NCBI RefSeq assembly: GCF_004346925.1
Contig: NZ_CP031167.1
Coordinates: 2,500,001-2,564,000, forward strand
Direction of reading: 5' to 3'
Source of the DNA: Stenotrophomonas sp. ASS1
Lineage (GTDB): Bacteria; Pseudomonadota; Gammaproteobacteria; Xanthomonadales; Xanthomonadaceae
Length of the DNA: 64,000 nucleotides
Made by a program: the position numbers and the translations under genes. The notes under the pieces were generated by a model, which worked only from the letters and a program-made list of their open reading frames with translations, had not been told where the DNA came from and made no database searches. Position 1 is the first letter of the stretch. Each line of letters opens with the position of its first letter. Positions 25,923 to 35,020 of the stretch are shown piece after piece.

Positions 25923-26321
25923 ATGAACGATTTCCAGCAGCTGCTGCACGCCGCAGGCCAGCAGGCTGAACCGCAACGCTTGCTGTTCGTATTCGTGCGC
26001 GCCGAGCTGCCCGAATCGCCCACCAGCGACCAGCGCGACCGGCATGACCGTCGCGAGGGCGGCACCCTGTCGCCGGTGCTGTGCGTGGACAAGCTGCCGG
26101 CCGAGGTGCCCAGCTTCCAGGCACTGGCGACCGAGTCGACCACCACCGGCATCGACTGGGATCTGGTCTTCGTAGCGGCGCTGGATGGCCGCGCCGGTTT
26201 CGCCCCCAACAGCGATGAGGCCGCGCGCCCGCTGAAACTGATGGTCAACGCCATCCATGACGGTCAGATCGGCCGCTTCGCCGCCTTCGACCGGGGCGGC
26301 GAGCCTGTTCAGTTCTATTGA
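25923..26321 (+). CDS. Conserved protein of unknown function (legacy name ribonucleotide reductase-like)
   Basis: A 132-residue cytoplasmic protein (MNDFQQLLHAAGQQAEPQRL, then FVFVRAELPES, SPVLCVDKLPAEVPSF, WDLVFVAALDGR). Proteins of this type are common in Xanthomonadaceae and often carry the label ribonucleotide reductase subunit alpha, but it is far too short and lacks the cysteines and loops of that enzyme, so the label should not be trusted. Three consecutive ATG codons (25917, 25920, 25923) are possible starts. It is divergent from moaA with an FNR-like box between them. Its stop overlaps the convergent membrane gene by seven bases. Confidence 0.75.
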   Translation: MNDFQQLLHAAGQQAEPQRLLFVFVRAELPESPTSDQRDRHDRREGGTLSPVLCVDKLPAEVPSFQALATESTTTGIDWDLVFVAALDGRAGFAPNSDEAARPLKLMVNAIHDGQIGRFAAFDRGGEPVQFY

Positions 26322-26644
26322 GCCACCAGCTGCAGGGTCAGGAAGAAGATCACCAGCACGGTGTTCAGGCCCCAGGCCACGGTCAGCCCGCGTGCGGCCA
26401 CGCCCAGGTTGGGGTTGTGCGCGGTGGGCGCCGCCCGCCAGACCGCCGGGATGATCCAGCCCGTATAGAGCAGCAGCACGGCAAACACTCCCAGCAGCAG
26501 CGACGTGCGCTGGTTGGCCAACGCCCAGAGGGCCGCGGCCCACAGAATGTTGCTGGGAATGACGCCCTGCAGCCAGAACACACTCCAGAGCCGTGAACGC
26601 CCCGGGGTATCGGGCGCCGGGTGCAGGGAAGCGGTGGCGGTCAT
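26315..26644 (-). CDS. Small membrane protein of unknown function
   Basis: A 109-residue protein with three predicted membrane spans (ILWAAALWALANQ, LLLGVFAVLLLYTGWIIP, WGLNTVLVIFFLTLQLVAQ). It resembles small uncharacterised membrane proteins of the genus. The ATG at 26644 is backed by a purine-rich AAGGAGAC site. It converges on the unknown gene at 25923 with overlapping stop codons. Confidence 0.7.
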   Translation of the reverse strand: MTATASLHPAPDTPGRSRLWSVFWLQGVIPSNILWAAALWALANQRTSLLLGVFAVLLLYTGWIIPAVWRAAPTAHNPNLGVAARGLTVAWGLNTVLVIFFLTLQLVAQ

Positions 26645-27003
26645 AAGTCTCCTTCTGGTTAGGAAACGTGCCGGACCAGCCTGCGCTTGGTGGCTGGGAA
26701 CGTCAACCCGAGTCGCACGTCACGCTTTGGCACCGGTGGGGCGCCGCCGGGCTCGACTCAGGCTCGCGCGGAGCCTGTCGCTATCGCCCTTCCCCACCCG
26801 CACCCTTCCCTCCCCCAACCTCGACACCTGTCGCAGATTGCGCGGTTCGGGCGGATCACCACGCCAGCCCGCGCTGGCAGTGCTTAGCAGCGTGGGAGAA
26901 TGCCGAAAGCGTCTCCAATCGAGTGATGTTTGCAACTCTTCTGATTGGCATTGCACAGCGCCAGGGGCTCAGATGGCGTGCCACCGGAAAAGGGTGGCCG
27001 GGC

Positions 27004-27151
27004 TTCGAACACCCGAGTTGATGTTGATGTATGCGCTTGCCAGCCGGCGTCACCTCTGCGTGGCGCCGGCTGGCAATCCGTCTGCCGGCTATGGCGGGCG
27101 GTGCGTGGGGGCCTTCGGGCCCGCCGGACTGACATCAACCCGGTGTTCGAA
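27004..27151. repeat. Structured 148-bp element that can form a three-way junction
   Basis: Outer arms 27004-27024 (TTCGAACACCCGAGTTGATGT) and 27132-27151 (ACATCAACCCGGTGTTCGAA) pair with one bulge and one mismatch. Inside are a perfect 13-bp hairpin (TTGCCAGCCGGCG 27037-27049 with CGCCGGCTGGCAA 27064-27076) and a GGGCC-TTCG-type hairpin near 27109-27122. It lies in the 569-bp gap 26645-27213, which holds no convincing gene, and precedes the unknown gene at 27214. It may be a mobile repeat or a structured leader. Confidence 0.7.
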
Positions 27152-27162
27152 CCACGTACCGT

Positions 27163-27184
27163 CCGCCACTTTTATGAGTGGCGG
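27163..27184 (+). promoter_or_regulatory. Hairpin in the leader of the unknown gene at 27214
   Basis: CCGCCACT (27163-27170) and AGTGGCGG (27177-27184) pair around a six-base TTTATG loop, 29 bp before the ATG. It could be a terminator-like or attenuating structure in the leader and follows the larger structured element directly. Confidence 0.5.
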
Positions 27185-27213
27185 CTACCGATTGCCCTGC
27201 ACGGAGCTCTGCC

Positions 27214-27588
27214 ATGAACGAATCGGACTTCCCCCATCTGCACGCCTATCGCAGTACCGCCCACGACGACGGTTCGCCACAGGCTGCGCCCGCAGTGGAC
27301 AGGAACACCTTCATTGCCAATCTCAACCGCATCGGCTCCGGTGCGGCGGCTGACGGGCAACCCTGGCCGGAACGGCATCAGCTGCCCGGTCGCTGCCTGG
27401 CCCTGGCCGATGCCGATTGCGCGTTGAGCGGGTTGCGTGTGGTGCTGGAAATGCTGCTGGCGGCGGAGCGCACCCGCCAGAACGGCGAACCCGGGCAATA
27501 CGTGGGCGACCGGGTGATGGAGGGGTTGGTACTGGCCAGCCAGTCATTGTGCGCGCAGGCGGTGGGGCGGTTGCAGCCTGAAGGGTGA
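27214..27588 (+). CDS. Small conserved protein of unknown function
   Basis: A 124-residue soluble protein (MNESDFPHLHAYRSTAHDDG at the start; ALADADCALSGLRVVLEMLL in the C-terminal helical half). It has no signal peptide, membrane span or motif I can name. The ATG at 27214 has a GGAGCT site upstream. The leader with two levels of hairpins is the notable part. In pseudomonads and xanthomonads small proteins of this shape often follow a conserved structured leader, but I cannot assign a family. Confidence 0.6.
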   Translation: MNESDFPHLHAYRSTAHDDGSPQAAPAVDRNTFIANLNRIGSGAAADGQPWPERHQLPGRCLALADADCALSGLRVVLEMLLAAERTRQNGEPGQYVGDRVMEGLVLASQSLCAQAVGRLQPEG

Positions 27589-27618
27589 ATGCCATGCGCC
27601 ACGGCCTTCAGCGAGGAC

Positions 27619-27652
27619 CGCTTTCAGCAGGCGTCAATGCTCGCTGAAAGCG
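27619..27652. terminator. Bidirectional hairpin between convergent genes
   Basis: CGCTTTCAGC (27619-27628) and GCTGAAAGCG (27643-27652) form a perfect 10-bp stem. It lies after the unknown gene at 27214 and spans the stop codon of the convergent gene at 27634. There is no long T tract, so termination is inferred from position. Confidence 0.5.
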
Positions 27653-27969
27653 CTTCTCAGATCGACGCCGATGATCGGCGAGAAGTCCACCTTCCACAGC
27701 TCCAGTTCGAAGAGCTGATCGTGATTATCCAGGCACAGGGTGACTCTCACCGGCACGCCGTCAGCATCGGCAAGCATGGCCGTGGCAATGTCACTGCCGA
27801 AAAGCTGGGTCGTGCTGGAGAGGAACACCACGCCCCCGAATCCCACGACCTCCACGTCCTCCACCTGGGCGAGCGCCAGATCCTTCAACAACCGTTCGGA
27901 CAGCTCGGTCGCCCCAGGCAGCAGCCTGTGGATGAGGGAGACCTCGTCGGGGGTGAGGAATCTGGGCAC
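27634..27969 (-). CDS. DUF6984-like protein, possible orphan immunity protein
   Basis: A 111-residue cytoplasmic protein from a GTG at 27969 (AGGACAT ribosome site). The beginning (PRFLTPDEVSLIHRLLPGA) and end (LFELELWKVDFSPIIGVDL) look like the small DUF6984 group, recalled from memory and not searched. It lies at the end of a minus-strand row that begins with an Rhs toxin gene. In such places extra immunity genes for lost or foreign toxins are common, so an orphan immunity role is inferred. Confidence 0.6.
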   Translation of the reverse strand: MPRFLTPDEVSLIHRLLPGATELSERLLKDLALAQVEDVEVVGFGGVVFLSSTTQLFGSDIATAMLADADGVPVRVTLCLDNHDQLFELELWKVDFSPIIGVDLRSAFSEH

Positions 27970-27979
27970 GGGATGTCCT

Positions 27980-28440
27980 TCAGGGCACTGCACCCGCCAT
28001 CGGCAGATGCTCGATCCGCCATGTCCTGGCGTAGATGAGAATGACGCTTCCGGTCGAGCTGGTCTCGAGACGGAAACACTTCAGGCCGGACAGCGGATAG
28101 CCGACCGCCTTCCAACGATCAAGAAGATCAGCAAGTCCCGGCTCGTTATCGTCAACCCTGGCGAACTCAATTCGCTCTTCACCCAGTAAAACTGGCAGAG
28201 CGTTCTGCGCGAGCAGACATCCTGTGCAGCATGAGCCGGATAGGAAACAGCCATGACAACGCATCGATGGAGAACTTCTTCCAGCGACAGTAGCGGGAAC
28301 ATACAAAGCAGAGGATCTAAAGCAATCACGACGAGACACGCGCAAACGTCGCCCTGCACATCGAGATGTTCTAGAACCCAAGACAGCGCCACCGCTCCAG
28401 CGACGAGCCGCCCCAATAAAGTTCGAGACGCAGCAGGCAC
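27980..28440 (-). pseudogene. Probable frameshifted remnant in the Rhs cassette region
   Basis: Two overlapping frames each look coding over one half only. The 3' half (28381 frame) reads naturally as a protein: LLGEERIEFARVDDNEPGL, DRWKAVGYPLSGLKCFRLET, ending at 27980. The 5' half is more protein-like in the other frame (LLGRLVAGAVALSWVLEHL, MFPLLSLEEVLHRCVVMAV, hydrophobic). A single frameshift near 28190 would join them. It may be a decayed immunity or membrane gene. The alternative is that only the short 3' frame is real. Confidence 0.35.
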
Positions 28441-28488
28441 TTGGCGGCTGATGGCTACCCGGGGAACACTGGACGATTAACCTTTGGA

Positions 28489-29064
28489 TCAGGCCCCGCC
28501 CAGCTTCTTAACATTCTTCTCCTTCACCACGTCCAGCATCGATTTGACCGCCTCAACTCCATGATTCAGGGCCACTATTAGAGAATCGCAAAGTTTCAGA
28601 TCATGATCATCCAACGCCGGGACTAGTTCCTTCAGCAACTTCAGCGCTAGATCCGTCTTGCCTAATAGCGCCAATGCAGTTGCATGATTGATATGAGCGT
28701 GAGCACCTCTCAAGCCCCGCGTCTCAAGAAATGATGCAAATTCCATCAAGGTCATTGAAGACTTCGCTTCAATAACGTTTCGCAGCTCGATCGATGAAAG
28801 AATGCTCTCAACCACATCATCGTCTGCCATTTGATCCCTTCCGATAAACGGCCGATCCGCGATTCGGCTGCTGTAGGAAAGATGCGGCCCAAAGGAGTCA
28901 AACAATGGAAATACAAAATTCCATACATAGAGCCCCCTTGGGACGAACTCCAGAACAATTCCTTGTGCCACATAGTCATAGTCACTTCGGAAAAAATATC
29001 CGCTTGACCCGCCGATCAGGCCGGACCTTTTCCGCAGAAGGCTGCAAATGTATCGCTTGTTCAT
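28489..29064 (-). CDS. Probable immunity protein for the Rhs toxin
   Basis: A 191-residue soluble protein starting four bases after the rhs stop codon, the standard place for the cognate immunity gene. The N-terminal part (YFFRSDYDYVAQGIVLEFVP) is beta-rich. The C-terminal part (HINHATALALLGKTDLALKLL) is helical and TPR-like. No signal peptide. Its base composition is visibly richer in A and T than the neighbours, as expected for a horizontally exchanged cassette. No family name can be given; the immunity role rests on position and the toxin domain next to it. Confidence 0.7.
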   Translation of the reverse strand: MNKRYICSLLRKRSGLIGGSSGYFFRSDYDYVAQGIVLEFVPRGLYVWNFVFPLFDSFGPHLSYSSRIADRPFIGRDQMADDDVVESILSSIELRNVIEAKSSMTLMEFASFLETRGLRGAHAHINHATALALLGKTDLALKLLKELVPALDDHDLKLCDSLIVALNHGVEAVKSMLDVVKEKNVKKLGGA

Positions 29065-29068
29065 CTTA

Positions 29069-32000
29069 TCAACGGCCTTCAGGCTTAAGTTCCACCACGA
29101 GAGTTCCCTCGGGGAGATTCTTGACGTACTTATTGTACTGATCCCAGGAGATGTAAGCCCAACCAGTCTTCAGATCGAAGATGGCTTGAGGTGCATCAAC
29201 TGGGCCGTACACAGCGTCCGCCCGTGAGGACCCCGGGTACCCATACCTAACAACCCTACGGCCAGCGTAGCTCACCTCAGTCGCATACTGAGACGTCGGG
29301 CATGTGGTATCCACCAGGCGCTTGAACTCACTATGGATGAGCGTTCCGCGTATCCAAGGCAGTGAGCAACGCCATCCACAGGTGGCGTCAATGGTGGACG
29401 CTGCTTGGTTTGCCAGCCTCTGGAGCCGATTTCCGACCGCCTGCAACTCCGGTGAAACAGGTACGGCCTGAGGTATGTATTTTTTATCGGCCAAGCCTAG
29501 CGGATCGACACGGCCAGTGGGATCTCCGCTTCCATACGCGAACGAGTTCAGTCCACCCATCAACCCAATCGGATCGCTCTGGGTATACCGCCCCACTGCC
29601 GGGTCGTATTCCCTCCGATAGTTGTAGAACAGCCCACTCGCATCCGTCGCCTGTTGGCCCGGGAATCGCAGCGCCAACTCGAATGCCACGCCATCGCCGT
29701 CCGGGTCGGTACTCGGAATCTGGTTGCCGAACACCTCGCTCTTGTTGCTCCACTCCCAGATCGCCACATCGCGCGCCGGGTCGATCACCACGCGCGGCGT
29801 ACCCAGATGGTCCGGCTGGATGTAGGCCAACTCCGGCACACCTGCGCTTGGCACGCTGATCAGCGCCACCGGGTAGTTGTCCAGCCAGATGGCCTGCTGC
29901 TGCGCCTGGCCCGTGGCTGAGTAGCTGCCCAGCCACTGCCCTGCTTCGTTATACAGAGTGATCTGTGCAGCGCCACCAGCCGGGGTGCGCAGCACGCGCT
30001 CGCCGCGATGGTTGTAGGCGTAGCTTTCCAGTACGGCGTTGCCTTGCTTCACCGCGTTCATGCGGTTGGCATCGTTGTAGATGAACGTCTTGCCGCCGAT
30101 GCTGGTGGTGTTGCCCACCGCGTCATGGTTGCGCGCTTCACCATCCACCGCAGTCAGGCGATGACTGGTTGCGGGATAGGTGTAGCTGGCAGTGCCCGCC
30201 GAAGTGGTCAGCACGGTGCGATTGCCGGTGGCGTCGTAGGCATAGGTTTCAATCGGCGTGCCGGTCGCGCCGTCCTGGGTCTGGGTCAGGCGACCCAGCG
30301 CGTCGTAGGCGTACTTGGCCAATACCGTCGAGCCAGTGCCGTTCTTCAGCTCGGTGATCGAACCGACCGGATCATAGCCGTAGCCCAGCGACAGGCCACC
30401 TGCGGCCGGGTCATGTACCGCCTGCGGGCGGTAGTCCAGATCCAGCGGACGCTGTAGCTGGCGACCATTGCCATAGGTCCAACCGGTCACCGGGCCGAAG
30501 GCCGCGTAGGTCACGTTGTTCACCACGATCTGGCGGGCTTGGCCGGGCCGGGTCAGTCCGATCTGGCTGATGCGCCCCAGGGTATCGCGCACGTAGTCGG
30601 CCACACTGCCATCGGGGTACGTCAACGCCGTCAGGCGGCCCGACTTGCTGTAGGCATAGCGCAGGGTACTGGCCACCCCATTGAGCGTCTGCACCTTGCG
30701 GGTGACCTGACCGAAGCGGTCATGGCAGTACTGGGTGCTGCCATTGGCGTGCAGCACCTGCCCCAGGCGCCCCTTGGCAAAGCGCTCTTCGGCAGTACAC
30801 GCAGCGGGCGCCACGTCGTAGCTGTAGCCCACGTCCAGATTGGGGTCCGGATAGGCGATGCCGATCAGCCGGTTGAGTGCATCGTAGTGATAGGTGGCGG
30901 TGACGCCACGCGCATCGGTGGCCGTCTTGCGATTGCCGACCGCATCCACGGTGAAGCTGCTGGCGCCACTGTCCGGGCTGACCTGGCCGGTCAGGTCACC
31001 GAAGCCGTTGTAGGCGTAGGTGGTGTGCAGTCCCTTCGGGTCGGTGATCTGGGTGACCTGGTCCAGCGCGTTGTACTGGCTGCGGATCTCCGCCGCCACG
31101 CCGCCGACGTCCTGCAGGGTCTGGGCCAGGCGGTTCAGCGGGTCATACTGCTGGCTGGTCACGCGCTGCAGGGCGTCGGTCACCGTCTGCGGGTTGCCGT
31201 TGGCATCGTAGGCAAAGCCAGTAGCGTGATTGCCCGCATCCTTCAGTGCGGTCAGCTGGCCGAGTGTGTTGAACGTGCGTGCCAGGGTACGGCGCAGCGT
31301 GCCACCGGTGTCCAGCGTGTCTTCCTTGAGGCGGTTGCCGGCATTGTCCAGTGTGTAGTGAATCGTGTTGCCTGCGTTGTCCTCGATGTCGGTCAAGCGC
31401 AGCGCAGCATCGTAGACGTAGGAAACGCTGCTGCCATCCGGCTCGGTGATCTTCTGCACCTGGCCCGTCGGCCAATAGCTCAGCTGGGTGACCCGATCCT
31501 CGGCAGTGGTCGCGCCGCGTACGGTGATCGAGGTCGGCCAGCCGCGAGCATGGTACGTGTAATCGGTGACCACGCCGTTGGCGTCCTTGACCGACAACGG
31601 CCGCCCGAACGCGTCGTAGGCCAAGGTATCGACCGTCTGGCCCAGCGCATTGGTCACGCTGCGCAGGTCGCCCTTGCGATAGCTGCAGGCACCTCCGGTC
31701 GCGCACCCTGCATCATCCGCCGAGTAATAGGCATAGGTAACGGCATCGGCCACATCCGTGCGCGGGCCATCCACACTCTTCAGCAGCCCCTCCACCGGGC
31801 AGCTGCCTGCCGCTGCCACATCAGCGGCTTCGCAGTACGTGTAGCTGGTGATGCGCGTCTGACCGGAAGCGGTGTCGGTCACCGTGTTGGCCGTCGGCTG
31901 GCGTCGGGAATTGAAGGCCGTGCGGGTTTCGCGGCTACCGATCCGGGTGGTCAGTACCGCATTGGTTTCGACGTCGCGCGCGGTGGTCACCACCCGCTGC

Positions 32001-33775
32001 TCGGGCAAGCCGACCGCTTCGGTCACGGTATGGATGCTGATGGCACGACCGCTTACCGGATCGGTGCCCTGCGCATAGGCGTGCTTGGTCTGGATGCCGC
32101 GGCGATCGGTGTAGGTATCCAGGCGCCGACGAAAGTCGACACTCTGGTCGTAGTAGGTTCGGCTGACCGTTCCCTGCGAATCCGTCAGGCCGGTCACCTT
32201 GCGCGACGGAGCGCTATCGCCTCCGGGTGTAAGGGTGTAGTCGGTCTGCCGCCCCAGCGCGTCGGTCACCACCGCACCGCCATTGGGGCTGTAGGCCAGT
32301 GTCACGCCATCGGCACCGCCGGCGTGCTGACTGGAAATGACACGACCGTCGGAATCATAGGTAAAGGTGCTGTAGCGCCGGCCGTCCTCGGCGGTGATGC
32401 CGGTCAGGTGCTGGGGGAAAGCCTGGTTCTCGTAGTGATACGTGCGCACACCGCCACCCGCATAGGTCACCGTGGCGACCTGGTTCTGCGGCGTGTAGGT
32501 ATAAGTGGCGAGCGGAATGCCCTCGACCAGTACCGAACTGATCAACGCCTCATAGTCGTTGGACTGGTAGACGAACTCCAGCGTGCGGCCACTGCTGTGG
32601 ATGACGGCCGCAAGGCGATCGCTGTCATCGTAGATATAGGTCAGCGACGTGCCATCCGGGAAGCGCTTGGTGGTCAGGCGCCCGTCCGCGCCGAAGATCG
32701 AGATGGAATCCGCCGAATACAGTGTCCAGTTGCCGTTCTGCACGAGACGATCGCCACTGTCGTCGTCCGCCTCATAGGCTGGGCCGATCTTCTTGAATGC
32801 ACGCTGGAAACCGGTGCTTTCAATGATGCCCACACTGTCAACGCCATCCAGTGCCAGGTGGGCGCCCAGCGAATGGGTCCAGCCATAACCGAAGCCACCG
32901 GAGGACGTGGAAATGCCGGAGTGATAGAAACGCGTCAGTGCGATCCAGCCAAGATCGAAGTCCTGCGCGATTTCGTACTTCTCGCCGGTTTTGACATCAC
33001 ACGGATTGCCTACGGTGCCGTCGCAAGGTGCCTTGTTCGCCGCCTCGCCCTCTTCTGTCGAAGGACAATTCGTCCCAGAACTGTCCTTGTCGCATTTCTG
33101 CGATTTGGAGGTGATGGTCGCAACGAATTCCTCGCTGACGCAGGCGTTGTGCTTGTTGGACCATTGCGTGAACGGAATGGGGCAGTTCAAGCGTCGCATG
33201 CGAGCGAGCCCTGTCGTTCCTGCGTCGAAGGGTACGCACGGAGACTCCGCCGTGTTGCTGCCCAGCATTCCGGTGACGCGGTACTCCCTGAACTCCGAAA
33301 TCCCATCCATCTCTGGAGCAGTTGGGACCCAGCCTCCTTCCGGCACAGCGGTTTCCCCAGGACAGTGGGGATTGATGTCTTGCAAGTCTGCAATGAGCGC
33401 TTCCAGCACATCCTCTTCGGACTGGAAGCCACCATTTCCTGCGCCATGGTAAGTCCACTCAGGATCTGCTGGCTGAGATTTACCCATCCAGTAGGTGATC
33501 GACGTATTTCCGTTCAAGTCCACGACTTTGGACTTGATCTTGTCGACGTACTGCCAGCCGAACTGGAACTCCGGCGGGAACGGGCTGGGCGCCGGCAGAT
33601 TCTTGATGGCGGCCACCGCCGCCTGCTGGGTCTTGTATTGGGTCGCATCGCCGCCGGGCTGCGAAATACGCCAGGTGATCTTGCTTTCCTGCGCCTGTGC
33701 CACAGCAGGAGCGACGAAGCCGACGGCAACAATCGCCAGCACGGCACGCGAGAGGGTCTTCAGTCGTTCCAACAT
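29069..33775 (-). CDS. Rhs/YD-repeat protein with a nuclease-like C-terminal toxin
   Basis: A 1568-residue polymorphic toxin. Residues 1-29 form a Sec signal (VLAIVAVGFVAPAVAQAQ). A spacer domain and DUF6531-type entry (GNPCDVKTGEKYEIAQDFDL) follow, then many YD repeats. The Rhs core ends with YDPAVGRYTQSDPIGLMGGL and RVDPLGL near residue 1428. The last 140 residues are the variable tip. GTLIHSEFKRLVD, then SRADAVYGPVDAPQAIFDLK-TG gives a D...D-x-K pattern like PD-(D/E)XK nucleases, with a C-terminal YISWDQYNKYVKNLPEG. The tip is AT-richer than the core. No PAAR or T6SS gene is nearby, and the signal peptide suggests Sec export. The target DNA or RNA is unknown. Confidence 0.9.
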   Translation of the reverse strand: MLERLKTLSRAVLAIVAVGFVAPAVAQAQESKITWRISQPGGDATQYKTQQAAVAAIKNLPAPSPFPPEFQFGWQYVDKIKSKVVDLNGNTSITYWMGKSQPADPEWTYHGAGNGGFQSEEDVLEALIADLQDINPHCPGETAVPEGGWVPTAPEMDGISEFREYRVTGMLGSNTAESPCVPFDAGTTGLARMRRLNCPIPFTQWSNKHNACVSEEFVATITSKSQKCDKDSSGTNCPSTEEGEAANKAPCDGTVGNPCDVKTGEKYEIAQDFDLGWIALTRFYHSGISTSSGGFGYGWTHSLGAHLALDGVDSVGIIESTGFQRAFKKIGPAYEADDDSGDRLVQNGNWTLYSADSISIFGADGRLTTKRFPDGTSLTYIYDDSDRLAAVIHSSGRTLEFVYQSNDYEALISSVLVEGIPLATYTYTPQNQVATVTYAGGGVRTYHYENQAFPQHLTGITAEDGRRYSTFTYDSDGRVISSQHAGGADGVTLAYSPNGGAVVTDALGRQTDYTLTPGGDSAPSRKVTGLTDSQGTVSRTYYDQSVDFRRRLDTYTDRRGIQTKHAYAQGTDPVSGRAISIHTVTEAVGLPEQRVVTTARDVETNAVLTTRIGSRETRTAFNSRRQPTANTVTDTASGQTRITSYTYCEAADVAAAGSCPVEGLLKSVDGPRTDVADAVTYAYYSADDAGCATGGACSYRKGDLRSVTNALGQTVDTLAYDAFGRPLSVKDANGVVTDYTYHARGWPTSITVRGATTAEDRVTQLSYWPTGQVQKITEPDGSSVSYVYDAALRLTDIEDNAGNTIHYTLDNAGNRLKEDTLDTGGTLRRTLARTFNTLGQLTALKDAGNHATGFAYDANGNPQTVTDALQRVTSQQYDPLNRLAQTLQDVGGVAAEIRSQYNALDQVTQITDPKGLHTTYAYNGFGDLTGQVSPDSGASSFTVDAVGNRKTATDARGVTATYHYDALNRLIGIAYPDPNLDVGYSYDVAPAACTAEERFAKGRLGQVLHANGSTQYCHDRFGQVTRKVQTLNGVASTLRYAYSKSGRLTALTYPDGSVADYVRDTLGRISQIGLTRPGQARQIVVNNVTYAAFGPVTGWTYGNGRQLQRPLDLDYRPQAVHDPAAGGLSLGYGYDPVGSITELKNGTGSTVLAKYAYDALGRLTQTQDGATGTPIETYAYDATGNRTVLTTSAGTASYTYPATSHRLTAVDGEARNHDAVGNTTSIGGKTFIYNDANRMNAVKQGNAVLESYAYNHRGERVLRTPAGGAAQITLYNEAGQWLGSYSATGQAQQQAIWLDNYPVALISVPSAGVPELAYIQPDHLGTPRVVIDPARDVAIWEWSNKSEVFGNQIPSTDPDGDGVAFELALRFPGQQATDASGLFYNYRREYDPAVGRYTQSDPIGLMGGLNSFAYGSGDPTGRVDPLGLADKKYIPQAVPVSPELQAVGNRLQRLANQAASTIDATCGWRCSLPWIRGTLIHSEFKRLVDTTCPTSQYATEVSYAGRRVVRYGYPGSSRADAVYGPVDAPQAIFDLKTGWAYISWDQYNKYVKNLPEGTLVVELKPEGR

Positions 33776-34083
33776 CCCTGTTCTCCTTCCTGGACGAACA
33801 CAGCGCCGGCGGGAACGAGAACGCGGGGGTAGAGCCCCATCACGTCATGCTTCGGATCGTCCCTGGTCCGGAATGCGGCAGTGCCACATGCCGCCTTTAT
33901 CGTTGAAGGTGATGACATATTCAAGTCAAGGCCCGCGACACCCGTCACATTTCCGCCCGCGCGGATTTCAGATCCAGCCGATCTCCGCGACAGCTTTCGG
34001 AGCGGCCTGCGGAGCAGGAAAAACCTGCAACCGCCTGCATCCCTCACGCATCAGAAGATCCTGGACACCCATGGAACAGGATC
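33776..34083. other. Divergent spacer between rhs and the aspartyl protease, no gene seen
   Basis: 308 bp between the rhs start and the protease start, which are divergent. No credible reading frame, SMAG copy or strong box was recognised. It must hold both promoters. Confidence 0.6.
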
Positions 34084-35019
34084 ATGAGGCGCATTCCCCC
34101 GCATCGCCATAGCGCACTCGGCACTCGCCGTTGGCGCAGCATTGCCATCTTCACTCTGTGGCCGTTCGCTGCGCCCACCCTCGCCTCACCCGTGCTGGAG
34201 AGCGCCTGTTCCCTCCCCGCCCGCCCGGGCGAGCGCATCATCGACGTTCCCTTTGACGTCATCGACGGGCGCATCCATGTGCAGGTGCAGGTCAACGGCA
34301 GCGGCCCGTACCGCTTCGCCATCGATACCGGCGCCAGCGGCATGGCCCGCGCGGACAGCCGTCTGGTGCGGAAACTGGCGCTACCCGCGGACGCCAGCAC
34401 CCGCCACTCCGACGGCGTGCAGACAGCCTGGGCCGATACGGTGCGCATCAACGCCCTCGCGCTCGGAGGGCTGCGCCACAGCGACGTGACCGCGCTCACC
34501 CGCGACTACAACGCACGCCAATCCAAAGACGCAGTGTTCGACGGCATCCTTGCGCGCGGATTCTTCGCTGATGGCGTGCTGATCATTGATTACCCCCAAC
34601 GGCGCCTGCAGTTCCACCGCGACATCGACCTCCTGCCCGCGCAACCGGACACGCTCGCCTACTCACGCGCCTTCCGCATCCCGGTGACGATTGGAACAGT
34701 GACCACAGAGGCGCAGCTGGACACCGGCGCAAACGTCGCAATGGTGCTGCCCACTGCGCTCTTCCGGCAGGTCGCCGGTACCGCAGTGACCACCGGGGAT
34801 CGACTGACCCTCAGCCACGGCGAGGTCGATGGCGGACGCGCACGGCTGGATGCCACCGTATTGATCGGTGGCCTGGCGCTGCAGGGGCTGCATGTACGGG
34901 TGTCCGACCGCTATCCCGAAGCGGTGGTGGGCGCCCATGCGCTGCAGGAAGCAGTGGTGCTGATCGATCAGCGCAGCCAGCAGGTGGCGATCTGCACGGG
35001 CAGGCATCACCGCAACTGA
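34084..35019 (+). CDS. Secreted retropepsin-like aspartyl protease
   Basis: A 311-residue protein with an N-terminal signal-like stretch (SIAIFTLWPFAAPTLAS). It contains two retroviral-protease-like halves: the first active-site triad AIDTGAS at 80-85 with downstream VFDGILARGF, and the second QLDTGAN at 212-217 with VVGAHALQEAVVLID. Two DTG motifs in one chain indicate a pepsin-like pseudo-dimer built of two single-domain copies. It should act in the periplasm. The substrate is unknown. It converges with the CDF gene, one base apart. Confidence 0.85.
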   Translation: MRRIPPHRHSALGTRRWRSIAIFTLWPFAAPTLASPVLESACSLPARPGERIIDVPFDVIDGRIHVQVQVNGSGPYRFAIDTGASGMARADSRLVRKLALPADASTRHSDGVQTAWADTVRINALALGGLRHSDVTALTRDYNARQSKDAVFDGILARGFFADGVLIIDYPQRRLQFHRDIDLLPAQPDTLAYSRAFRIPVTIGTVTTEAQLDTGANVAMVLPTALFRQVAGTAVTTGDRLTLSHGEVDGGRARLDATVLIGGLALQGLHVRVSDRYPEAVVGAHALQEAVVLIDQRSQQVAICTGRHHRN

Positions 35020-35020
35020 G

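Noticed and set aside
26668..27021. Plus-strand frame in the gap before the unknown gene at 27214
   Set aside because: It ends within the left arm of the structured element, has odd composition, and has no ribosome site or family resemblance.
30539..33832. A plus-strand open frame of about 1100 codons opposite the rhs gene
   Set aside because: The YD-repeat protein on the minus strand is convincing in full length; the antisense frame has no recognisable domain or ribosome site.
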